DNA from: Chitinophagaceae bacterium
Lineage (GTDB): Bacteria > Bacteroidota > Bacteroidia > Chitinophagales > Chitinophagaceae
Assembly (NCBI GenBank): GCA_016720585.1
Contig: JADKKH010000008.1
Coordinates: forward strand, 62,001 to 126,000
DNA length: 64,000 nt
Reading direction: 5' to 3'
Under the pieces are notes generated by a model that made no database searches, was not told where the DNA came from, and was given only the letters and a program-made list of their open reading frames with translations. Made by a program: the position numbers and the translations under genes. Of the stretch, positions 26,867 to 37,189 are shown piece by piece. How positions within the stretch are numbered: position 1 is the stretch's first letter; every line of letters begins with the position of its first letter.

Positions 26867-28711
26867 TCATTCCCCCAAAGCTTCTTCCGTGGTTTCCTGC
26901 TCCGGAGGAAGCTTCTTTTTTTTCCGGAATAGATTAGAAACTGAAAGACGGCTGCGAAGCGTGATCAGGTGATGTGATAAAAGATACCGGATGAGTTTAT
27001 GTTCGAGGAAATGATGTGCTGGTAACAGAAAAGAGATGATACCTATTTTTATAAGCCAGATCTTCCAGGGTTCTCCATGCGTCAGATGATGTATCCAGGT
27101 ATCCAGTATTAAAATAATGAATTCAAAAAAGAAGATCAGGGACAAGAACCCCATCAGCCGGATCATAAATGTGGACACTTTAAACATACCGATCATGATC
27201 ATTAACAAAAATGCCGTTGCGATCACAATCGTTATCAGCATGTATTGAAGATTGTACTTCCGTTGCAGCTTTTCCTTAGCCAGTTCCTCTTCCCGGAGTT
27301 GCTGCTTGGTTACATTCTCTATCTCCAGCAATGCAAGGTCTCTTTCCCCCTCCAGCAGGCTCACGCTATCCTTATAATGATCATACAATAAACTATAACT
27401 AAAAGCCTGTTTATAATCTCCCTGTTGTTCAAACAGGTTTTTCAACTTATTGGAGCACACTTTCAGGTTACGCAGGTCGGATGCTGCTTTGGAAAGATCG
27501 AATGACTTTTGATAATAACTGATGGCCATCGGGGTATTCTTAAGGGCCAGGTAACAATCGGCAACTTCGCTGAAAAAATTTTTCCGGGTACTTAGATCAT
27601 ATCCGGTACTAAATGAAAATTCTGCTTTTTTAAAATAATATAAGGCGCTGTCCGGTTGTCCTCCATAAAGATATACCTCCGCCAGCATCCAGCTGATATA
27701 CTCCGGCCCGGTATTAATAAAGACATTCTTCAGCTCCGGGTTATTGCCCAGGTAGGAAAGCATCAATGAAGGTTTTTCCTTGATCATCATATGAGAGAAT
27801 AAGATTTTCTCTGCTTCAATTTTCAGGGCAACATTCTGTAAAGAATCGGCCAGCATCACGGCTTCCTGTAAATATTCCTTGCCAGCGATATAATTATTCA
27901 GTTTCGCCAGGAAAATATTATCGTTGATCTGACCCGTAATATCTTTTTCCCGCTTATGAATCGCCAGGCTCTGATGAATATATTTTTTAGCAACTTCATT
28001 TTTTCCTAATTTTTTATACAGACTCGCCAGCGAATGATATACCACTGGCAATAATCTTTCATCAGGATGCTGGATGGCTATGTTTTGTGCATTCGTAAAA
28101 GTTTTAAAAGCCATCAATACATCGGATCGCTGCTGGTAAATATTTCCCAGTTGTACAGCACTGATAACTTTAGCAGAATCATTATTGGTGTTCAAAGCTG
28201 TTGTAAAAGCCAGGTTGGCATTTTTAAAAGCTTCCTCCAGCTGACCATCCGAATTATTGATAGCGGAAAGGTTGGCATAAGCCAGGGCCATATAATCGGT
28301 AAGCTCATTGGCTTTTGCATATTCCAGGGCCCTCCGGATATACACCAGGGTATTTTTAGACCGGTCCTTTGTAGAGACCCCCGGAGAGGAATAACCCACA
28401 TTTCCAAAATACGCCAGCAGGATGAGGTGTTGTTTCAAGGTGGCTTCGGCCAGCATGATCTGCTTTTCAATCAGGCTATCGCCTTTGGCAAAATTCTTAT
28501 TGGCATAATAATACTGGGATAGATGGCCCAACCGGACAATCCTTTCTGAATCAGACCTGGCTGCATTAAAATTTTGTTTCAGCCTTTCCTCAATTTGCTG
28601 CTGGCCCTGTACTGCCGTAAAACTAAGTGATACTAAAAAAAATAATACGATCCGTTGCGGGAAACGAATGCCAGAAAAAAATTCAGTATGAGCCGGAAGT
28701 TTTACTATCAT
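26867..28711 (-). CDS. TPR protein with C-terminal membrane domain
   Basis: The start at 28711 is chosen because it gives a signal-like segment (QRIVLFFLVSLSFTAVQG), while the 40 residues upstream have none. About ten TPR-like helical repeats span residues 30-430, followed by a coiled coil (LEIENVTKQQLREEELAKEKLQ) and about four membrane helices. The architecture resembles Bacteroidota TPR sensors, but no histidine kinase or HTH output domain follows, only a basic cytosolic tail. The role is unknown. Confidence 0.65.
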   Translation of the reverse strand: MIVKLPAHTEFFSGIRFPQRIVLFFLVSLSFTAVQGQQQIEERLKQNFNAARSDSERIVRLGHLSQYYYANKNFAKGDSLIEKQIMLAEATLKQHLILLAYFGNVGYSSPGVSTKDRSKNTLVYIRRALEYAKANELTDYMALAYANLSAINNSDGQLEEAFKNANLAFTTALNTNNDSAKVISAVQLGNIYQQRSDVLMAFKTFTNAQNIAIQHPDERLLPVVYHSLASLYKKLGKNEVAKKYIHQSLAIHKREKDITGQINDNIFLAKLNNYIAGKEYLQEAVMLADSLQNVALKIEAEKILFSHMMIKEKPSLMLSYLGNNPELKNVFINTGPEYISWMLAEVYLYGGQPDSALYYFKKAEFSFSTGYDLSTRKNFFSEVADCYLALKNTPMAISYYQKSFDLSKAASDLRNLKVCSNKLKNLFEQQGDYKQAFSYSLLYDHYKDSVSLLEGERDLALLEIENVTKQQLREEELAKEKLQRKYNLQYMLITIVIATAFLLMIMIGMFKVSTFMIRLMGFLSLIFFFEFIILILDTWIHHLTHGEPWKIWLIKIGIISFLLPAHHFLEHKLIRYLLSHHLITLRSRLSVSNLFRKKKKLPPEQETTEEALGE

Positions 28712-28905
28712 AAAAATATCCGATAAGATAAGGAAAGTTTCCAAAAAACAATTTGTTGTTATTAATAACCAGCTGCCCTGGTCAATTTTTTCCATAAAAC
28801 AATATTCATAACCGTGTTTATCCAATGGCATTTTTTACAGGTTCCGGTGATTCAGACTTATCTTGCTCCTTTATTCGCAGAGATCCGGAATTATCAAAAA
28901 CAATT

Positions 28906-29889
28906 ATGAAAGTTGCTTTAACCGGGGCCACCGGGCATTTAGGTGCTGCCGTGCTGCAGGAATTATTCCAAAAGGGAATTACTATAAAAGCATTGATCCG
29001 GGGTACTGATTTCAGTTCCCGTGAAGGATTACCTGTAGAAATAGTCAATGGGGATATTCTACAAAAAGACCCATTGCAAAAATTACTGGAGGGTTCTGAT
29101 GCATTGATTCATTGCGCAGCATTCATTTCTGTAAATGGTGACCCGAAAGGAATGGTACACCGGACCAATGTGGAAGGAACCGGACTGGTATTGGAAACTG
29201 CAAAACAATGCGGTATAAAAAGGGTCATTCATATCAGTTCCATTCACGCGTATAATCAACGCCCCTCCTTCGAATTGCTTGACGAAAACAGGGAAAAAGC
29301 CGGAGAAAAAGCCTTTGCCTATGACCGCTCAAAAAAACTGGGTCAGGAAATTGCCTTAGCCATGAACGGACCTGAAATGGAAGTACTGGTGATGAACCCG
29401 ACCTCTATTGTTGGTCCATATGATTTCAAACCTTCCAAAGTTGGAAAAGTCATCCTCGATTTATATGCTGGCCGTTTACCATTTGTATTCGATGGCGGGT
29501 TTGACTTCTGTGATTGCCGGGATGTAGCCCATGCCATTGTAAATGGATTAACCCTGGGAAGACCGGGAGAAAATTATTTGTTGCCCGGGAAATGGCATAG
29601 CCTGAAAGAACTGGCGGGATTATTTTCCAGGGTATCGGGTAAACAGATAAATGTTATTGCTTTCCCTCCTGTTATCGGTAAAGCCGGTTTGCCTTTTATA
29701 AAATCGATTGCCTATTTAAAAAAGAAGGAACCCCTTTATACCATCGAAGCACTCGATGCCTTGTTTGCAGGTAACCGCTGCATCAGCAGCGCTAAAGCGA
29801 AACAGGAACTTATGTATACCATTCGCCCTTTTGAGGAAACGCTCCGGGATACCTTCGGGTGGTTTCAGAATAAGGGTTATCTTGTCTGA
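28906..29889 (+). CDS. NAD-dependent epimerase/dehydratase (extended SDR, 3beta-HSD-like)
   Basis: The start at 28906 (MKVALTGATGHLGAAVLQEL) directly gives the Rossmann motif TGATGHLG, typical of extended SDRs; the 27 upstream codons to 28825 are not family-like. The catalytic YxxxK is YDRSK (residue about 140). The order and downstream fragments (VMNPTSIVGPYDFKPS, FVFDGGFDFCDCRDVAHAI) match the 3beta-hydroxysteroid dehydrogenase-like group. Substrate not provable. It is followed 21 bp later by a 5alpha-reductase-like gene. Confidence 0.85.
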   Translation: MKVALTGATGHLGAAVLQELFQKGITIKALIRGTDFSSREGLPVEIVNGDILQKDPLQKLLEGSDALIHCAAFISVNGDPKGMVHRTNVEGTGLVLETAKQCGIKRVIHISSIHAYNQRPSFELLDENREKAGEKAFAYDRSKKLGQEIALAMNGPEMEVLVMNPTSIVGPYDFKPSKVGKVILDLYAGRLPFVFDGGFDFCDCRDVAHAIVNGLTLGRPGENYLLPGKWHSLKELAGLFSRVSGKQINVIAFPPVIGKAGLPFIKSIAYLKKKEPLYTIEALDALFAGNRCISSAKAKQELMYTIRPFEETLRDTFGWFQNKGYLV

Positions 29890-29910
29890 GTACGAACCGA
29901 AACCAACTGC

Positions 29911-30681
29911 ATGAATGAATTTTTCATTTCGTGGTCAAGCTACCAAAACATCATGTTTACCTGGATCGGCCTGGCTGTATTTATCTTTTTTCTTTTATTG
30001 AAAATTACGGCTCCTTATGGCCGTTACACTTCTACCAAATGGGGTCCGCTGGTTTCCAACAAATTTGGATGGCTGCTCATGGAATTACCGGCTTTACTGG
30101 TGTTAGTGCTTTTTCTCGGACCTGTTTTTACAACCCTGTCGGCTCCTTCCTGGATAATGATCGGATTGTTTTGCTTTCACTATATCAACCGTACGTTTAT
30201 TTTTCCATTTCGGCTTCATACAAAGGGGAAAAAAATGCCGCTGGTTATTGTTAGTTCGGGTATCTTTTTCAACCTCGTAAACGGGTTTTCACTCGGCTAT
30301 TACTTTGTCCATTTTGCTATTTATACAAATGCCTGGTTAACGGATATGCGTTTTCTTTCCGGTTTGGTCATTTTTTTTATCGGCATGCTGATAAACTGGA
30401 AAGCCGATAACCGGCTAATCCATTTACGCAAGCCGGGTGAAACCCATTATGTAATTCCCCGGGGTTGGCTCTTTAATAAAATAAGTTGTCCGAATTTGCT
30501 GGGTGAATTAATAGAATGGGTGGGGTTTGCAATACTCTGCTGGAATTTGCCTGCCCTTACTTTTTTTATCTGGACAGCCGCTAACCTTATCCCCCGGGCG
30601 CTTTCGCATCACAAATGGTATAAAGAAAAATTTACAGAATATCCTGCAGACAGGAAAGCGATCATCCCGTATTGTATCTGA
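29911..30681 (+). CDS. 3-oxo-5-alpha-steroid 4-dehydrogenase family membrane protein
   Basis: A 256-residue protein with six to seven membrane helices. The C-terminal part contains ETHYVIPRGWLFNKISCPNLLGELIEWVGFA and ALSHHKWYKEKFTEYPADRKAIIPY, the NADPH-binding signature of steroid 5alpha-reductases, PF02544. It should reduce an enone double bond in a lipid or isoprenoid. It is in an operon with the SDR upstream, suggesting two steps on one lipid. Convergent with the helicase gene, 3 bp apart. Confidence 0.85.
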   Translation: MNEFFISWSSYQNIMFTWIGLAVFIFFLLLKITAPYGRYTSTKWGPLVSNKFGWLLMELPALLVLVLFLGPVFTTLSAPSWIMIGLFCFHYINRTFIFPFRLHTKGKKMPLVIVSSGIFFNLVNGFSLGYYFVHFAIYTNAWLTDMRFLSGLVIFFIGMLINWKADNRLIHLRKPGETHYVIPRGWLFNKISCPNLLGELIEWVGFAILCWNLPALTFFIWTAANLIPRALSHHKWYKEKFTEYPADRKAIIPYCI

Positions 30682-30684
30682 TTC

Positions 30685-33054
30685 TTAATCGAGGATCCGA
30701 AGCTTTGCGTAATTCAGCATTATTTTCTTTTCACCATTGTGTTCAAACTTTACTGTAGCGATGGGATTATGTGCTGCCCCTTCCATTTTCAGCACTTCGC
30801 CAAAACCAAATTTCTGATGTTCCACTTTCTGGCCTTCTTTTAAATTAGTTGTGTCACTCGCCGCAAAATCCGGTGAAGGCACATGTTCTTTTACTTTTGC
30901 AGGCACTCCTTTTGGTGGCAGATATGAAGGCGCTGATTTGGCGACAGCGGGTCCTGAATTATAATAGGTTCCTGATTGCTGACTTACTTTTCCGGATTCA
31001 CCATCGTCCACATTTTTACCTTTCATCCGGTCAAAAGCAGAGCTTTTACTCCACCGGCTGCCACCCACCTGGTTTTTTGCACCACCACCGGCAAAGCTCC
31101 GGTCAATATAGAGTTCCGGAATCTCTTCAATGAACCGGCTGGGTTCATTTTGCACTAACTGTCCAAAACGATACCGGGTGTTGGCATACGTAATCCAAAG
31201 CCGTTGTTTGGCTCTTGTTATTACTACATAAAAAAGTCTTCTTTCTTCTTCCAGTTCTTCCCGGGTATTAATCGCCATGGCATTGGGAAATAACATTTCT
31301 TCCAATCCGGCAGCAAATACACAGGTAAATTCCAAACCTTTGGCCGCATGGATCGTCATCAATTTTACGGTATCCGCATCCGGATCTTTCTCATCTGCAT
31401 CGGTCAACAAAGTAATCTGCTGCAAATACGAAGCAAGACTTTTATCCACCAACTCTCCGTCTTCATTATCGGGGCTTTCGGTCCATTCCTTAATAGAGTT
31501 CAATAACTCCTGCATGTTTTCGTACCGCTGAACGCCTTCTGAGCTCTTATCATTAAAGAGTTCTTTTACTAAACCGGTTTGCCTGCCGACATGCGCCGCT
31601 ACTTCATACGCATTTTGCTTTGTCAGCATACTGGCAAAACTTTTTATCATCGTTACAAAATCCTGCAAGGCGGTAAAAGTACCAGCCCGGAAACCAAATT
31701 GATTGGCTTTTTCCAGTACGTCCCACATACTGATATCATTTTCATTGGCAGACAAAACCAGTTTATCAATGGTCGTTTTGCCAATCCCTCTTGCCGGAAA
31801 ATTGATAATTCTTTTTAAAGCCTCTTCATCTTTGGGATTTATGATTATCCGGAGATAGGCAACAATATCTTTAATTTCCTTCCGCTGGTAAAAACTGATA
31901 CCACCATAAATCGTATAGGCAATCCCCATTCTGCGGAGGGATTCTTCAAAGGCCCGGCTTTGTGCATTGGTCCGGTATAGAATCGCAAATTCTTTATTAC
32001 TGTAATGGTTACGTAGTTTTTGTTCCTGGATGCTGTCAGCAACGAACTTGCCTTCATCGTTGTCCGTCATGGTCCGTACCAGTTTTATTTTTTCCCCTTC
32101 TTCATTTTCAGTAAAGAGGACTTTTTCGATCTGGTTTTTATTATTTTTTATCACTTCATTGGCCACCTGCAAAATGCTTTGGGTGCTGCGGTAGTTCTGT
32201 TCCAGCTTCACCAGTTTTATTTCATCATAATCTTTCTGGAATTGCAGGATGTTTTCAATGGTTGCCCCGCGGAAACTGTAAATACTTTGTGCATCATCTC
32301 CCACGACGCATACATTTTCATGCATGGCCCCGAGCAGTTTGATGATTTCATACTGTGCCGGGTTGGTATCCTGGTATTCATCTATCAAAATGTATTTGAA
32401 CTTTCGCTGATACTTGGCCAGGCATTCCGGTATATTTTTCAGCAGTTCATAAAACTTCAGCAGCAAATCATCAAAATCCATGGCGCCGTTTTTAAAACAA
32501 CGCTTTACATAGGCCTCGTATATCTGGGCAATCGCAGGCCGGTTGCTACGCATATCTTCCTGTTGCAAGCCGTAATCATTCCGGTATTCCTCCGGACCAA
32601 CTAATGCATTCTTGGCGGATGAGATACGGTTGTAGACAATATTGGGTTTGTAGTGTTTGTCATCCAGGTTGAGTTCGTTGATGACGGTCTTCACCACACT
32701 TTTTGAATCATCGGTATCATAGATGGTAAAACTCCGGGGATAGCCGATCTTATCGGCTTCAAAGCGAAGTATCCTTGCAAATACGGAGTGGAATGTACCG
32801 ATGTATAAATTCCGTGCTTCGCCATTACCCAAAATCTTCTCCACCCGTTCCTTCATTTCTTTGGCCGCCTTGTTGGTAAATGTCAATGCCAGGATATTGA
32901 ACGCATCCACCCCATTGGCCATCAAATGAATGACTCTTGTAGTGAGGACTTTTGTTTTTCCACTGCCGGCACCGGCCACAATCATGATCGGTCCGTTAAT
33001 ATGAAGTACGGCTTCTTTTTGCCTTTCATTTAATCCACTCAAATAATCCTGCAT
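30685..33054 (-). CDS. UvrD/PcrA-type ATP-dependent DNA helicase
   Basis: A 789-residue superfamily 1A helicase. Walker A AGAGSGKT is at residues 27-34, with Q-motif LNERQKEAV before it. Other motifs are IDEYQDTN, VGDDAQSIYSFRGA, LEQNYRST, LMTIHAAKGLEF and VVITRAKQRL. The C-terminal region ends in a Tudor-like module (KVEHQKFGFGEVLKMEG) that contacts RNA polymerase in PcrA. Acts in repair and replication restart. Which of UvrD, PcrA or Rep is the true ortholog cannot be decided here. Confidence 0.93.
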   Translation of the reverse strand: MQDYLSGLNERQKEAVLHINGPIMIVAGAGSGKTKVLTTRVIHLMANGVDAFNILALTFTNKAAKEMKERVEKILGNGEARNLYIGTFHSVFARILRFEADKIGYPRSFTIYDTDDSKSVVKTVINELNLDDKHYKPNIVYNRISSAKNALVGPEEYRNDYGLQQEDMRSNRPAIAQIYEAYVKRCFKNGAMDFDDLLLKFYELLKNIPECLAKYQRKFKYILIDEYQDTNPAQYEIIKLLGAMHENVCVVGDDAQSIYSFRGATIENILQFQKDYDEIKLVKLEQNYRSTQSILQVANEVIKNNKNQIEKVLFTENEEGEKIKLVRTMTDNDEGKFVADSIQEQKLRNHYSNKEFAILYRTNAQSRAFEESLRRMGIAYTIYGGISFYQRKEIKDIVAYLRIIINPKDEEALKRIINFPARGIGKTTIDKLVLSANENDISMWDVLEKANQFGFRAGTFTALQDFVTMIKSFASMLTKQNAYEVAAHVGRQTGLVKELFNDKSSEGVQRYENMQELLNSIKEWTESPDNEDGELVDKSLASYLQQITLLTDADEKDPDADTVKLMTIHAAKGLEFTCVFAAGLEEMLFPNAMAINTREELEEERRLFYVVITRAKQRLWITYANTRYRFGQLVQNEPSRFIEEIPELYIDRSFAGGGAKNQVGGSRWSKSSAFDRMKGKNVDDGESGKVSQQSGTYYNSGPAVAKSAPSYLPPKGVPAKVKEHVPSPDFAASDTTNLKEGQKVEHQKFGFGEVLKMEGAAHNPIATVKFEHNGEKKIMLNYAKLRILD

Positions 33055-33058
33055 AACA

Positions 33059-33066
33059 CAAAATTA
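33059..33066 (-). promoter_or_regulatory. -7 element of helicase gene, leaderless arrangement
   Basis: TAATTTTG on the minus strand fully matches TAnnTTTG and ends 4 bp before the ATG at 33054, so the transcript would begin at or next to the start codon. Confidence 0.4.
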
Positions 33067-33132
33067 AGCTGCCACAGGTTGTTAAAGCTTTTTCATTTTC
33101 TAAAATTTATATTTACCACTCAATTGATCTTT

Positions 33133-34995
33133 ATGTCAGCAAAAAATCTCCTGGTCTTCCCTTTTTTATGTTGTGTCGCTGGTGTTTTCGCCCAGATAAA
33201 TTTACCCATGGCCCGTAACCTGAAAGAGCCTTATCTGAAACAAACCAGGACACCAGATGGCAAGCCGGGAAAAAATTACTGGCAGAACTCCGCCAATTAT
33301 GATATTAACGTAAATTTTGATCCGGTCACCCGGTTTTTATCCGGAACGGTAATAATTGATTACACCAATAACAGTCCGGATACATTAAAACAAATAGGGT
33401 TCAAGTTATATCCCAATTTATATAAAAAAGGAAGTGCCCGGCTTATGCCTGTCGACAGTGCCGATCTTTCTGAAGGCGTAAAGATTGAACGGCTTTCCAT
33501 AAATGGAATAGCTACTGATGTAAAAAAATTACAGATTGCCGGAACCAATATGACGGTTGCCATACCTGCGTTGACAACCGGTCAGCATATTCAATTTGCC
33601 CTTACATATGCTTATACACTTAATAAACATTCACATATCCGTACGGGTGAAATCGATCCGGGTGCTGATTTTGTTGCTTATTTCTTTCCCCGTATTGCTG
33701 TATATGATGATATAGATGGTTGGAACAAGTATCCTTACCTGGGAAAACTGGAATTCTATAATGATTTTTGTCATTTCAAGGCAGCTGTTACGGTTCCTGC
33801 TAACCAGGTAGTATGGGCCACCGGAAATTTAATAAATGCGAAAGATGTATTAAGCCCGACAAGCTACCAGCGGTTAGGGCTGGTCGAAAAAAATGATGCG
33901 ATAAGTACAATTATTGACAGCACCGAGTTTACGAAGGCTACCAATCATTTGGGTACTACAAATACCTGGCGATTTGAAGCATCGGATGTCACCGATTTTG
34001 TTTTTGCCTGCAGTGATCATTACCTGTGGTATTCCACCAGCCTCGTGGTTGATTCATCCACCGGCAGACGAACCCGTGTGGATGTTGCTTTTAACCCGGT
34101 CCATAAAGATTATTTTCCTGTTATCAATGATGCCCGGAAAACAGTGGAAGCCATGAGTTTCCATTTTCCGAAATGGCCTTTCCCTTATCCGCATATAACC
34201 GTGTTCGATGGATTGGACCAGATGGAATATCCCATGATGGTAAATGATAACCCGGTTGAAGATCGTGCAGAGTCCATTGAATTAACGGATCATGAAATAT
34301 TTCATACGATGTTCCCTTTTTATGTGGGCACCAACGAAACCAAATATGCCTGGATGGATGAAGGCTGGGCTACTATTGGTGAATGGATCATTTCTCCTCT
34401 TATCGATTCTTCGTTGGTGGATGAATATGGTGTGGCACCCACAGAAAACAATGCCGGCAAGGAAACCGATCTCCCGATAATGACCCTGTCCACAGAAATA
34501 TCCACTGCCTATTTTACCAATGCCTATCCCAAACCTGCCATGGGTTATCTGTTTGTAAAAGATATGCTGGGAGATAAATTATTTTACAAGGGACTTCATT
34601 ATTATATACAGCAATGGCATGGGAAACACCCTATTCCATATGATTTCTTTAATTGCATGAACACGGGCAGCGGGAAAAATATGAACTGGTTCTGGAAGAA
34701 ATGGTTTTTTGATAATGGCGAACCAGACCTTGCCATTACCAAAGTAAACACAAAAGGGAAATTAACTACGGTTGTAATTACATCAAAAGGGGTCAAGCCG
34801 GTTCCTGTTGATCTTTCCATTTATTTTTCCGACAATACTTCTATGAAGATTCATAAAAGTATAGCTGTTTGGGAAAAAGGAAACAGTACCGTAACGATTC
34901 CCGTTTCCTCCGGAAAAAAAATTACCCGGTTGCAGCTTGGTTCGGTGCATACGCCCGATACAAATAAAAAAGACAATGACTGGGAAGTGAAATAG
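33133..34995 (+). CDS. M1 family zinc metallopeptidase
   Basis: The ATG at 33133 starts a signal peptide (MSAKNLLVFPFLCCVAGVFAQ). The zinc site is HEIFH (His387, His391) with Glu410 in MDEGWA, giving HExxH-X18-E. The MEYPMMVNDNP segment corresponds to the GxMEN exopeptidase loop but is altered (DGLDQMEYPM), so aminopeptidase specificity may differ. The N-terminal domain is beta-rich as in LTA4H-like members. The protein is probably periplasmic. Confidence 0.88.
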   Translation: MSAKNLLVFPFLCCVAGVFAQINLPMARNLKEPYLKQTRTPDGKPGKNYWQNSANYDINVNFDPVTRFLSGTVIIDYTNNSPDTLKQIGFKLYPNLYKKGSARLMPVDSADLSEGVKIERLSINGIATDVKKLQIAGTNMTVAIPALTTGQHIQFALTYAYTLNKHSHIRTGEIDPGADFVAYFFPRIAVYDDIDGWNKYPYLGKLEFYNDFCHFKAAVTVPANQVVWATGNLINAKDVLSPTSYQRLGLVEKNDAISTIIDSTEFTKATNHLGTTNTWRFEASDVTDFVFACSDHYLWYSTSLVVDSSTGRRTRVDVAFNPVHKDYFPVINDARKTVEAMSFHFPKWPFPYPHITVFDGLDQMEYPMMVNDNPVEDRAESIELTDHEIFHTMFPFYVGTNETKYAWMDEGWATIGEWIISPLIDSSLVDEYGVAPTENNAGKETDLPIMTLSTEISTAYFTNAYPKPAMGYLFVKDMLGDKLFYKGLHYYIQQWHGKHPIPYDFFNCMNTGSGKNMNWFWKKWFFDNGEPDLAITKVNTKGKLTTVVITSKGVKPVPVDLSIYFSDNTSMKIHKSIAVWEKGNSTVTIPVSSGKKITRLQLGSVHTPDTNKKDNDWEVK

Positions 34996-35013
34996 TTTTT
35001 TGAGGTTTATTTA

Positions 35014-37059
35014 TTATTGTCCGGGGTGATACGTTTTTTCGGCTTTACGCAAAACCTCCAGCTTATCCAATGTCATCGGTTTGGTTTGCTGATTCTGAAA
35101 CATCGTCATTTGGTCTTTATAATGCGGAGAATCCTTGTGCATGGAAGCCCCGAAAGTATTCACCGATTCGATAATTGGTAAGCCACCGTTTTTGGGATAG
35201 CGTACAAAACAGATATAGGCATCGCCGGAATTAACTTTTCGCATACCGTCTTTATAGATCTCTGTATAAGCAGCTGTCAACACATCGGGCAGGCCCCAGG
35301 CCGGACGTACATCTTCCCCACGTACTAATTTCTGAACATCTCCTAATACCAGGTCTGTTTTACCAAAATTTTTCATCATATAATCATTCACATACTGGTA
35401 TGTTTCCAGCGATTCAGCTTTAGTAAGTTGCCGGGCCGGCGCACCAGCCATTTTTTTACTTACATAATCATAAACCAATAAAAATACAGCTGCCCCCTTA
35501 CTGCTGATAACGGCCTTACGGTCCCAGCTTTGAAGATGCGTAATCACATCTCTCAAATACGGATGATCATTGACAGATAAGTTCAGCATACTATCAATGC
35601 CATATATGTATTTTAATTCCCTGGGCAGTTGCTGGTCAAACTTGATTCGCTTGAAAGTTGCATAATCAACCCGATCACCGTTGATTAATTCAGTCACCCG
35701 CTGACTGCGGTTATTATGATAGGTTTCATAACCGTCATTCTTATCAAATTTATTTCTGTCCAGGTTGAATTTGGTGTCGGTAGCTAAAAAAGGAGCGTGG
35801 TTGGTATTGAATAAATAACCCGATGCGGGGTTTACATATTGTGGCAATTCCCCCACCGGTTTAAATTCTGTCCATAAGGTTGCGGATGTATTTCCCGGCA
35901 AAGTGCTTTTCCAATGATAGCTTGTATCAGGGTTTCGCCTCGGCATTTTTCCATTACTGACATAAAAAATGGTATCATACCTGTCGGCGTACATAATGTT
36001 GAACATCGGCAGACTGGTCATGCTGATAGCTTTGTAAAACTCCGTAAAGTTTTTTGCCTTGTTCATCCGGTACCATTCTTCCAAAGCCTTAATATCCATT
36101 GTAGCAGGAACTCTTAGGGAAAAAACGCCCTTATCCGTTTTTACCGTTGCGCCATATTTACTCCAGTATATTTTTTTTCCGATGGTAATGGGAATCCCTT
36201 TTACTTTCAGTTTAGCTTTATGCTCTTCGAGGTTGATCCATTCCCCGTCAAACTTGTATTGATTTTTATTGGCAGGATTAATCTCTAACTGATATACATC
36301 AATTTTATCCTGGTAGTTCACGGTATGCGCCCAGCCTAAATGCTCATTGGTGCCATGAAAAATGAGGCAGCCACCTGGAAATAAACCGCCGAGCATATTC
36401 CATCCCTGCTCGCTTTGCAGGTGTGCTTCGTAAAAAGCCACCGGTCCTTCCTGTGGCTGGTGTGCATTGATGGCCAAAAAACTTTCGCCAGTTGTGGTTT
36501 TAGTTGAATTCATGGCAAAGGCATTTGAACCCTGAGGATTAAAACCCGGGAGCGTAGCCACTTTACCACCCAATATTTGCGGTAAGGCCTGGTCAATACC
36601 ACAAAAAAGACTCGTAGAAAAAACAACGGCTGTCATATAATCTTTTTCATCAAAAGGAAAAGCCTTCTTGTATATTACTTCTTTTGGATGTGCTTTTGCA
36701 TACGCATTCAAGCCTTCTGTATATCCTTTTATCAGTGCCAGGAAATCCGGACTAAGGGTGTTCCATTGTTCTTCAACTGTTTTCCGGATACGGAGCAGGT
36801 TGATTACATAATCCCCTTCTGCCCCTTTTTTACCCAGGCTGGTGCCCAGTTTTGCTTTTCCGGAAAGCACTACTAATTGCAGGGTTGCAAAATCATCTTC
36901 TGCATGTGCCCAGGCCAGTCCGTAGGCTACTTCTGGATCAGTAGGCGCAAAGATGTGGGGTACGCCAAAACTATCCCGTGCTATAGTAATGTTGACGGGG
37001 TTTATTTGGGAGAAAGCCTTACAACTAACCAGCAGAAATAAAAAGAATATTTTTTTCAT
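35014..37059 (-). CDS. penicillin acylase family Ntn-hydrolase
   Basis: A 681-residue exported protein (signal ending AFSQ). The fold is a self-processing Ntn-hydrolase: an alpha part with FGVPHIFAPTDPEVAYGLAWAHAEDDF, and a beta part starting at Ser178 in PQGSNAFA, the expected N-terminal nucleophile after cleavage. Later conserved pieces are GCLIFHGTNEHLGWAHT and NTNHAPF. It cleaves an amide; the substrate could be an acyl-homoserine lactone, a beta-lactam or an acylated amino acid and cannot be chosen here. Confidence 0.9.
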   Translation of the reverse strand: MKKIFFLFLLVSCKAFSQINPVNITIARDSFGVPHIFAPTDPEVAYGLAWAHAEDDFATLQLVVLSGKAKLGTSLGKKGAEGDYVINLLRIRKTVEEQWNTLSPDFLALIKGYTEGLNAYAKAHPKEVIYKKAFPFDEKDYMTAVVFSTSLFCGIDQALPQILGGKVATLPGFNPQGSNAFAMNSTKTTTGESFLAINAHQPQEGPVAFYEAHLQSEQGWNMLGGLFPGGCLIFHGTNEHLGWAHTVNYQDKIDVYQLEINPANKNQYKFDGEWINLEEHKAKLKVKGIPITIGKKIYWSKYGATVKTDKGVFSLRVPATMDIKALEEWYRMNKAKNFTEFYKAISMTSLPMFNIMYADRYDTIFYVSNGKMPRRNPDTSYHWKSTLPGNTSATLWTEFKPVGELPQYVNPASGYLFNTNHAPFLATDTKFNLDRNKFDKNDGYETYHNNRSQRVTELINGDRVDYATFKRIKFDQQLPRELKYIYGIDSMLNLSVNDHPYLRDVITHLQSWDRKAVISSKGAAVFLLVYDYVSKKMAGAPARQLTKAESLETYQYVNDYMMKNFGKTDLVLGDVQKLVRGEDVRPAWGLPDVLTAAYTEIYKDGMRKVNSGDAYICFVRYPKNGGLPIIESVNTFGASMHKDSPHYKDQMTMFQNQQTKPMTLDKLEVLRKAEKTYHPGQ

Positions 37060-37189
37060 ACTGAAAAGTAAAGAATTCCTGTTAGCTTATCAACACAGAC
37101 TTACCGGCAGGCAGGCAGAGTTTAAGAGTACCAGAGCTCCACAGAAAATATCCGTCTAAATTATCATCACAGTTTCTCTGTCTTGAAAA

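Noticed and set aside
32020..32604. 194-residue plus-strand ORF opposite the helicase gene
   Set aside because: It is an antisense shadow of a well-supported UvrD/PcrA reading frame, rich in Phe, Ile and His as such shadows are.
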